Assembly (NCBI GenBank): GCA_916048095.2
Contig: OU696570.1
Location: forward strand, 3,879,018 to 3,943,017
DNA length: 64,000 bases
Reading direction: 5' to 3'
From: Sacculina carcini
Lineage: Eukaryota; Arthropoda; Thecostraca; Sacculinidae
The notes below the pieces were generated by a model that was given only the letters and a program-made list of their open reading frames with translations, ran no database searches and had not been told where the DNA came from. This document shows, one piece after another, positions 51,501-61,200 of the stretch. Every line of letters starts with the position of its first letter. The stretch's first letter is position 1. A program made the translations under genes and the position numbers.

Positions 51501-51965
51501 TGTAGAGTAGCGATTGGTTCAGCACGTAGTCCAAACGGTGGGCGCTAGAGGGCGCCAAGTGATAAGCGCCAGGGTCAAGGTGAGCGACCCTGACCAGTCG
51601 CTGTACAGTCATTACACAGTGCGTTTCACTAGTGGTGGTGTGCGGCATTTTATTGTGAGTAATGTGTATGTAATTATATCATATGATATGAACGTAGTAA
51701 TGGGTGTGTAATTGTATCATAGTATAACTCATGGCATTAATCCAATTTCAGATAGTTTGATTGTTGTGTAATCGAATCATTCACCCACTCGCTGTTTAAC
51801 GTCACGATTGGATGAATGGATAAGTTATGTATGGTCGTGCGTCACGGCCAGAGTTATCATCAATATGTGAGTCTAATACGCCGTTGCCGTTTACGTGTTT
51901 TTGTATTTCAGGAAATAACATTCGTGATGATAATATACTCGTGCCACGAATGTCGTTTTTGATCA
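51501..51965 (+). repeat. LTR 4 of the array
   Basis: Ends TTTTTGATCA against ATTAG (51966-51970), the second copy of the target duplication. Here the sequence after the LTR is host flank, which fixes the LTR end. Confidence 0.95.
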
Positions 51966-52081
51966 ATTAGAAAGCCTCAAATAATATTCTTTGTGTATTT
52001 CCTCGTTGTATCCACTTATTCAGTCGAAGTATTCTGTCTGCGACTATATTTGCGTCTGTGTGGTGTCTTGGTGGTGTTGAG

Positions 52082-52225
52082 TCAATGCTTGTTAGTTCTC
52101 CTTTTGTCCGCCATAGATGTCGTTCTTGTCTTGCGGGCTCTCGCCTCGACAGCTTCGCGAGCCTGTCGTTTCATTTGTTGACGTGTTAGGATCACCGTAG
52201 CCGGCGAATGTTCAGCGGCTGTCGC
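52082..52225 (-). CDS. Gene B exon 5 (last coding exon)
   Basis: Acceptor TTTTCAG, then 47 residues and TGA. Sequence ATAAEHSPATVILTRQQ, then an Arg/Lys-rich end (ADKRRTNKH). The stop lies 116 bp from the last LTR of the array. Confidence 0.7.
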   Translation of the reverse strand, partial: ATAAEHSPATVILTRQQMKRQAREAVEARARKTRTTSMADKRRTNKH

Positions 52226-55200
52226 CTGAAAATGCAAAGGCAAAGGTGATAAAGCACGTTCGGTAGATATACAGTTCACCCCGGATATAAGAGAGTTGTA
52301 GGGACTGGAGGAAAAGTCTCTTATATCCGGGATTCTCATTTATATCCGGGGAAAATCACACGTGACGTATAGACGATGGGTCCGGAAAATAACCTTATAG
52401 CCAGGGCTCTCTTATACCCGGGTCTCCTATATCCGAGGCAACGTTTACGACAGCATAGTTCAAAGAAAAAATAATTCGATTCCAAAATAGCTCACTGAAA
52501 TACGTTAGCAATATTTTTCATCTTTCCAAATGTAATTACCGAAATATCGCATGTTTTTATCCCAATATCCAGAGCCGTTGCGAGGGTTTATGGGGGGCCC
52601 CGAAGCATCACTTGGGCCCCCATTTAAATATAGCACTAAATATTGAATTTATTTATTAGACATAATCACATAATACAAGCTCAGGTGAAAACATCTGAGC
52701 AAAAAGGTAAAGGCAATACATAATAAATATGATAAATTTTAATATCATACGTGAAGCAACGGGGCCCCTCAAAATTCGGGGCACCCCGGCCGGGGGGTAC
52801 GGGGGGCGGTTGCTACGGCTCTGCCAATATCAATAATTTTTCATCATAAAAATTAATATATGACAATTTATAACGATTGGTAAAAATTTCGCTACATTAA
52901 CGAGTACAAAGGTGAACGAGTACCACGCACGATGATATACGGCATACATATCAGTACCATACACGTAAATTTATCAATAAATTTAAATATATAAATATAC
53001 ATAAGTAAATGTAAATAAATAAATGTAAATAAATCAATAAAAATAAATAATATTAAATAAATAAATTTAAATAAATAAATTTAAATAAATAAATTTAAGT
53101 AAATACATATAAATAAGTAAATTAAAATTAATATATTTATATAAATAAATTTAAATATATGAATTTAAATATATGAATTTAAATACATAAATATAAATAT
53201 ATAAATATATAAAATATTTTCTTAATAAATAAATTGAATTACATAAATTTAAATAAATAAATAAATTTTAATATATAAATATATTTGAATAAATATATAT
53301 AAATATATATTTATATAAATACATATTTAAGCACTTATTTAAATATATATATTTAAATAAATTCTTAAATAAGTAAATTTAAATAAATTTAGTTAAATAT
53401 TTAAATTTAAATAAATTTAGTTAAATATTTAAATTTAAATAAATATATTTAAATATTTAAATTTAAATATATATTTCAATAAATAAATTTAAATAAATAA
53501 CTTCAAATAAATAAATTTAAATGAATAAGTTTAAATATATGGATTTAAATAAATAATTTTATTTTGTAAATTATTTAATTAAATATATTTGTAAATAATT
53601 AAAATAATAAATTTGTAAATAATTAAATAAAATATATCTGTAAATAATTAAATTAAATACAAATGTAATAATTAAATAAAATCAATTTGTAAGTAATTAA
53701 ATTAAATAAATTTGTAAATAATTAAATATAATAAATTTGTAAATACTTAAATTAAATAAATTTGAAAACAAAAAACTTAGTTTGTAAACAAACTTATTTT
53801 TATTTGTAAACAAACTTAATCAAATCTAAATATGTTTGCAAATATATTCAAATAAAATTACAAATAAAATTCTAATAAAGCCTCTTTTAACGTGTGCTAC
53901 AAAACAAAAACTTGGAAACAATCAGCTGTTATTTGATGGCATCAGTTTGGTTACCATTTTGGCGTGTTCGTGACGAACTGGACTGCCGAGGAAATATAGC
54001 TGATCGTCCACAGGTAATTCACCGACAATAGCGTTTGGTGTTGTCTGCTGAACACACAAGTCAGGTTACAAACACCAGACGTTATTAGCAGCACGCATTT
54101 CTCATTTAGCAAAGCCATGTATGGAATAAGATACGAATGCACGCGAGTATTGCTAATCATGTATTATGTAGCTGAAAAATAATGAAAGCGCAAGCATCTC
54201 ACATAGACGTTAAACTTGCGAAATATTATAGATCAATATGATAAATATAACAAGTCAAGCTGGAAATATTCTATATCACTTACTTTTTTTTCTTGAAATA
54301 GCATGTTTCATGCAGCTTTCAATTCAAATGTAATAATTAATAAACAGTAAAGCTGGTCTGTTTAGACCAGTGGTTCTTAACATGTGGGGAATTCTCGACA
54401 GATGGGGAATGAAAATGTTGACAAGTGGGAAGCTAAAGGTCGGACAGAAGGACGAATGTGTATTTATCAATTCAAAGTAGATTATTTTGGCTTCTAATGA
54501 CCTCTTGAAATTACTTTGATGTAACAACTGAATTTATTGAATTTATCAGCGCTGTTAGGGAAAATGAAGATATATAGCTTGATTTTTTGTGTGTAGTTCC
54601 GTGCTAATTATTATTATTATTATTAATTACAGGCAAATCCAGTAGCATGGGAAGAGTGCAAGCACTATTACCACCCTAAGGTGGCCCCATGTACCGGAAG
54701 CGCCCAAAAGATTCAGAGAGAAAGATAGTTCGAAGAGAAAGAAGTCTAGAAAGAGAGTTGGAAAGAAAATAATAAATAAATAACAATAAATAATAAACCA
54801 TCATCCGATAACAATCCATAATGTCACTCCGCCCACGTTCCTCAATAAATAATAACAATCAACAATCAATATGTGATTCATTAAAAAACAGCCATCAATA
54901 AACAAGAAGAAATATTAATCAATAAGTAATAAATAACAATCAAGAACAATACATATGATTCAAATAAGAAACATCCAACAATAAATATAAATATGATTCA
55001 ATAAGTAACAACAACACAAATAAATATGATTCAATAAACAATAACACCAATAAATATGATTCAATAAACAACAACAACAATAAATATGATTCAATAAACA
55101 GCAACAACAATAAATATGATTCAATAAACAACAACAACAATAAATATGATTCAATAAACAGCAACAACAATAAATATGATTCAATAAACAACAACAACAA

Positions 55201-58200
55201 TAAATATGACTCAATAAACAGCAACAACAATAAATATGATTCAATAAACAACAACAGCCAACACTGAGTAAAAGTATAATTTAATAAATAACAACAACCA
55301 ATAATAAATAGTAATAAATAGAGAGTAAAATAGGAATAAATATAAATAAATAGAAAATAAATAACAATAAGCATGAATAAATAACAATAAATATGAATAA
55401 ATATACAATAAATAAGACTCAACAGTCAATTCCGCTCTTTCAGTAGCATTTCATTTACTTTGGCCTTGAATTTGTTCAAATTGTTCTGCGAGAAAGCCTC
55501 CTCCTTCAACGTGTTCCAAGTAGACACAGTGGCCGGAAGAAAGCAACGTTGGAATTGTTTTGTACGACAACGAATTGGAGCCATGCACTGGGAATGTTGT
55601 TTGGATGTAAACCGTGTGCTTCTTGCTGCCACGAAATCATCAGGAATTGACTTGCTCATCGGATGATGGTCGTTGAGCTTGATCTTGTACAGCATGCACA
55701 CGCTGCTGACCTTTCGACGATGGCAAAGATCACCAAGAACCAAGTCACCACAGAGGAACTTGCAAGTTCTAACAACTCTGTTGATGAGATTGAGGTGACA
55801 ATCCGCAGCAGAAGACCACACGGGGGCGCAGTACTCCAGAATTGGCAAAATGAAACAGCGAAAACAACTTTTTGAGATTGTGCTGCTACCGAACATCCGA
55901 TATGCTTTTCTTATAATTCCCAGTTTCCGCGATGCCGAACAAACTAGCTTCCGAATGTGACTCTCAAACGTCAGCTTTGAGTCTACATGTACTCCCAATA
56001 TTTTGGGCTCATCACACACGTTGAGTTGGGCGTCATTTATGAGGATAGCTCCATGTGAAGGCTGAACGGTACGTGACCTAGATACCAACAAGCATTTAGA
56101 TTTCGAAGTGTTCAGCATCATATTCCACCTCTCACACCACTTCAGGACGCTGCTGAGATCGTCGTTGACCGTTTGACGCACCTGTGGTCTGTCCGAAGGA
56201 GATGAAATTACAGCCATCAAGGTGATATCATCAGCATATCCATATACAGGGTTGCGTGTGGTTGTGTACAGGTCAGCGGTGTAAATGTTGAACAAAATAG
56301 GACCCAACACACTTCCCTGCGGGACACCGGACGCAATGCTCTGCCAGCCACTGTATGCTCCATCGATGGCAACACGTTGTACGCGATTGGATAGAAATAG
56401 ATGCAAAACACTTAGCAAACGGCCGCCGACTCCAATCTTTCTCAGTTTTTGCAACAAGCCCTGGTGGCTCACACGGTCAAATGCTGCCGAGAAATCCAAC
56501 TGCACAATCCAGGCTTCACTGCCTTTGTCTAGCACTTGCTGGAGCTCATGCGTGATAGTAAGCAGAGCGTCAGTCGTGCTGAGTTTTTTGCGGTATGCAA
56601 ATTGGTTTTCCGACAGCAGATTGTTGCTCTCCAGGTACTTGGACAGTCTGGAAGATATCAAGTGCTCGAATATTTTGGACAGAATCGGCGTAATTGATAT
56701 TGGCCGGTAGTTTGCAACATCAGCTGAATTGGTTCCTTTTGGTATGGGCGTGATATTCGCAACCCGCCAACATGATGGAAACGAACCAGTCTTCATCAAG
56801 CGCCTGAAAAGAGCACTGAGCTTCGGAGCTAGAGTATCTGCCGTGTTCTTGAAAAATAGCGGAAACATATTCAGAGGGTCTGTTCCTCCGTGGGCATCAA
56901 GGTCTTTCATGAGATTCGCCACTTCTTTTGATCGGAAGGCAATGCCTTTGATTTTCGGGGCGAGGACAGATGAATCGTCAGACGGAACGGACCCTTGACA
57001 TTGCTTGGTATTGAAGTAATCCATAAGCAACTCTGCCTTCTCTGTTGGGTTGATTTTGAGCTCACCGTTCGCTGAAAATAAAGGAGGGACAGACAGGTCA
57101 TGTCCAAACACTGACGATTTCAACGTTGACCACCATTTGTGGGCGTCATTGGCAGATGTTAGCTTTTCAGCAAGTTTCTTTGAGTGACGTGTTTCCGCTT
57201 CTGAATACACATGCTCAGCATGCCGTCTGGCCTCAGTGTAGAGATTCCATGAATCGGCTGAGCGTGATTGGAGCCACTTGTGGTAAGCCTCCTGCTTGGA
57301 TTCACGTGCGCTGCGACATTCGTTGGTGAACCAGGCTTTGTCATCAGAGCGAAAACGTAGTTTTTTAGTAGGCACTCTCCTTGAGATGATATCGGTAATG
57401 TATTTGTTCAATGCATCGATGGGGCATTCCTTCTGCTGCAGATTTGAAACTTTAATTGCTTTCAATTCATCATTCACCTTCACCCAGTCAACATTGTTCT
57501 TCATGTGCACGAGCCTTGAAATCGTGTAAGGAGAAACCTTCTGTCTCAATGTCAACTTCACGGACAGCGACGAGTGATCTGAACTTCCTATTGGAGCTTA
57601 CACGTTTACACTCACGATATCTGAGACGTCTGTCATAACCAAGTCCAAACAGTTTCCCGCTTGATGTGTGGGACCGGACACCATTTGGGAGCAGCCAGAA
57701 ATGTTGCAGAAATCATATGCTGCTCTACCATGAGCGTCTGTAGGAGATGTCGACAAGAGCCACTCACGGTGATGGGCGTTCATGTCTCCCACAAATACAA
57801 ATGCTGACTTGGTGTCCTTCTCCTGAATTGTTGACATGGCTGACAAGAGACATTCGTAGATAGAGTCGTTACTGTCTGGATTTCGGTAGGCTCCAAAGAT
57901 GTAAAAATTCATCAAGGCGGTGTTGACACGCAGCAGCATAAATTCATGACAAGTGCAGTCGTGAGCTGTAATTCTCGTTGCTGAAAAGCCTTTGCGTACG
58001 TACACTGCCATGCCACGCCGCCTGTTTTTTGAGTCACGTTTGATTAGCAATGGCTTACTGAAACCTGGCATCAAGAGCTCAGATTGGTCCCGATAATCGG
58101 ACACAAGCGTTTCGGCACAGATAACGATGTCCTTGGAGCGACTGGCTGCTGTCAAATCTCTGATGTTCTTATACAAGCCCCTGATGTTGGCGAAAAGTAT

Positions 58201-61200
58201 ATTTGAAAATCGTTTTTGTGGTCGAGCAGGACCGGGATTCATTTCAACATCGCCACACATCATCAGTAGAAACGACAAATCCACGGTGTGAGAAGGCACA
58301 CACACAACGCAAAGCAGACATACAAATAAACACATAATGCACGACGCATGCGAACACAAATACACAACACATAACACATGCATACGAAATTTCACAACAA
58401 AAAATAAGCATACAACACACACAATACAAAGCAAACATACACACAAATACACACACAAGAAAAACACTAGAAAACACATGTGAGAACAATTTATTGAGAG
58501 CTCATTGTTAAACACATATCGCAAGGCAAAATGTCCAATGGGCGACCACAAAGACAGAGTATGAGAGCAACACAGAATTAGTTGGCACCTCAGTGCGAGG
58601 AAAGAGCTGGGCGCTGACGGAAAACGGGAAAACCTGCCGTTAGCCGTGGGGGCGGGGCTACAATTTTCGGCCCGCCACATCAACAAAACAGACATGAGAC
58701 AGAAAATAATACATATATCCATGAACAACACTTATATTTATAGACAAAGTTAAATTAAATAATATACAAACTGAACTGAAAAGTGACGAAAAAGAATGTG
58801 ATGAGAGAATTCAGCAGGAAGATTGCAAAGCAACTATGGCTGCGAACCCTGATTCTCAATCACATTCACAAATCAATCACAAGTCTTAAACAGTCTTAAA
58901 AGTAAATGAATGAGCTCGCAAGAAGAAAATATCCGCCTTTAAAAAGGCAAATATTATCAATGAACAAAACGAGTAATGAAAAATCAAAATAACGCTAAAT
59001 CAAATATAATAATAAAACAACTGAAATATAACTCAATGAACACTCAGCGTTAGCAGAAAGCAGGATCTGTCGTCGGTGAGCGTCAGCGAAGCGTAGACAG
59101 CCGGGCGCGAACGAGCGACGGTAAACACGTGCACACTCAGCGAGGGTTAGTCAGAGACTGAATATAAAAAAATGTTGTATATAAAATATATATATAAAAA
59201 TATATATATAAAAAAATGTTGTGAATGCAGTCAAGCGCGTGGTAACTGAACCTTGTTGAGATCCAATTGCTGGAACCGTTCGTTGAGCGCCTGAATCGTT
59301 CGCTCTACTAGCGAACATAGATCTACACCATTCTCCGATGGTTCCGTATCGCGACAAGGTTCTGCACAATTTCCCTGTATGTGAATACACAAGCCAGACG
59401 GGGTGTGCAGTGCAAACTTGCTCGGTAATGACATAACAAGCATCAACACACGCTTGGTGTGGGTTCTAATATATCCAACAATTTCTCATAATAATAGTAA
59501 TAATAATAATATTATTAGTATTAATAATAATATTTTTATCGCAATATCGGCACTAATATACGGACTCAAGCGCTGTGATTTTTATTATTAGTGGTATTAT
59601 TAATTACAGGCAAATCCTGTGACATGATACTAATTTCGCACATTTATACTACAACATTTTCACGTAATGGATGCATTTGAAGCACGTTTTCAAATATAGT
59701 ATGTAAAAACAGATACAATTTATTATATAATGACAATTGTTTCACGGATTTATAAATAGTTTGTATATATTTAGAAAATTATATAAGAGTGTAGAAGCTT
59801 GGAGTTAATATAAATATAATTAATCGTAGAGAACAGTTTATCGCCGATATTGTGAAAAACGCACATGTATGTTGATTGCTATGAACAATTATGCTTTGCA
59901 TATGCATTTTGAAACCAATTAAAAAACAGTAATAAACTACACACAGCACAAATGATTGAAAAAACGAGAAAAAAGTATCGCAAAATGGCATTAGTTTTGT
60001 TTTATTTCTTAGACAAAACTCGGAAATAATGGCTTAATCATAGCGCCTGAATACAGATATCCTATTGCCGCTTTTTCCGGGAAGCATTCGGTCTATTCAA
60101 TAACCTGTTTACCGAAATCCAATTTCACCCCGATCAGCTTAGTACCTGTAGCATTGTGAGAATCTCGAAGAACGGCTGTCTGCAGGAGTTGAGCACTTGG
60201 TTGACTCGCTCCGCCTCCTTGCTGAGCTCACGTCTCTCCGACGTCAAAGCGTCGATCTTCTCACGAAGTGTCCTTTCTTCCTGCGCCAATCTTTTTGCAC
60301 AATGTAGTCAGCTATTGCTAGGAATTAATGTGCAATTCCGTGCATATTTTCACTTGATTATTCGTAAATGGTTGAATGCGAAATAATTATATTATCATAT
60401 ATTAACACCAGTATTAATTATTGTCATTGTACTTGTTTTCATATTGGCAAATTTTATTATGAATAGCAACCGATAAAAATTCCCCAACTGTTCTTGAGTA
60501 GTGTTACGATTGTTTTTATATTTCGATATACCTTGACTTGTCTAAACCCCAGCTAAATGTGTTCGCATTTTTTGGCTGTTTTGATTAACATTTTATTCTT
60601 CATTAATACTTAGATCCACAATTATGAACAATATATATTAAATTTTTTATGATTTACACTTGTTTACTCTGATTGGCCATCGTAATTGACAATACGCACA
60701 AGCCAAACTTATAAGCTGTCCTGACATGATCTCGCTTTCATATCACAATTATATATCGCCGTTTCCGCTTATTCGCTGGCTCCGTTGTGCTGGTTCGGAT
60801 GTTTGTGACATGAGTTTCCTATTTGAGCGTGACTCGGCTTTGGGGTCTTCAAGTGAACTTTGTTTCGTGTCGCGGCCTGTGATTGGTTCGATGTAGGCCA
60901 CGTGACACTGACGTCACTGTTTGCGCTCGCGTGCTTCTTTGACACGTGTCAGTGAGTTCGCGTTTTCGCCTAGTCGTACCATCAAGTCGCCTCTAGCATT
61001 CAGTTCGTTGTGTTGGGTCGTTTATGATCGTTGCTGCTGTCTAAGGTACAGTTTTCTTGTGTGATTATTGGGCTGATTAGTGTTTCGGCAATTATCCTCG
61101 ATATATTTTCCTTTCATTCCGTAAATATTCGTTCTTTTTTCCAATTTCTTGTGTCTTTGCAGTTTTCTCCTGATTGCCTCACCTGGAAGGGTTGTCTGTT

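Larger units (their letters stand above)
35701..51970 (+). mobile_element. Tandem array of three LTR-retrotransposon units sharing four LTRs
   Basis: 35706-51965 is LTR-internal-LTR-internal-LTR-internal-LTR. The repeat distance is exactly 5265 bp, measured at the LTR starts (35706, 40971, 46236, 51501) and the ORF starts (36206, 41471, 46736). Total length is 3 x 5265 + 465, so there are no indels between units. One 5-bp duplication, ATTAG, flanks the whole array (35701-35705 and 51966-51970). All four LTRs look identical by eye. The units differ at about 13 sites, all in coding sequence. The element encodes a single Gag-Pol ORF and no env or chromodomain was seen. Confidence 0.95.
54605..59095 (-). 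mobile_element. CR1/L2-like LINE, nearly complete
   Basis: Minus strand: a possible 5' leader (about 59095 down), an endonuclease-RT ORF (58731-55426) with one stop, a tandem-repeat 3' UTR, and a 3' end with GGTGGTAATAGTGCTTGC and (TAA)n at 54617. Truncated relatives of its 3' end occur at 23240-23372 and near 59596-59625. The 5' border is a guess. Confidence 0.8.

Noticed and set aside
35706..51965. Endogenous retrovirus with envelope
   Set aside because: The pol stop is followed directly by the polypurine tract and LTR. There is no room for env and no such frame.
55020..55262. CRISPR-like array of 30-bp repeats
   Set aside because: The repeats are contiguous with no unique spacers, in a eukaryotic LINE 3' UTR. 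It is a minisatellite.
54940..55422. 160-codon minus-strand frame (Leu/Tyr-rich) as a membrane protein
   Set aside because: It is a translation of the 30-bp minisatellite.
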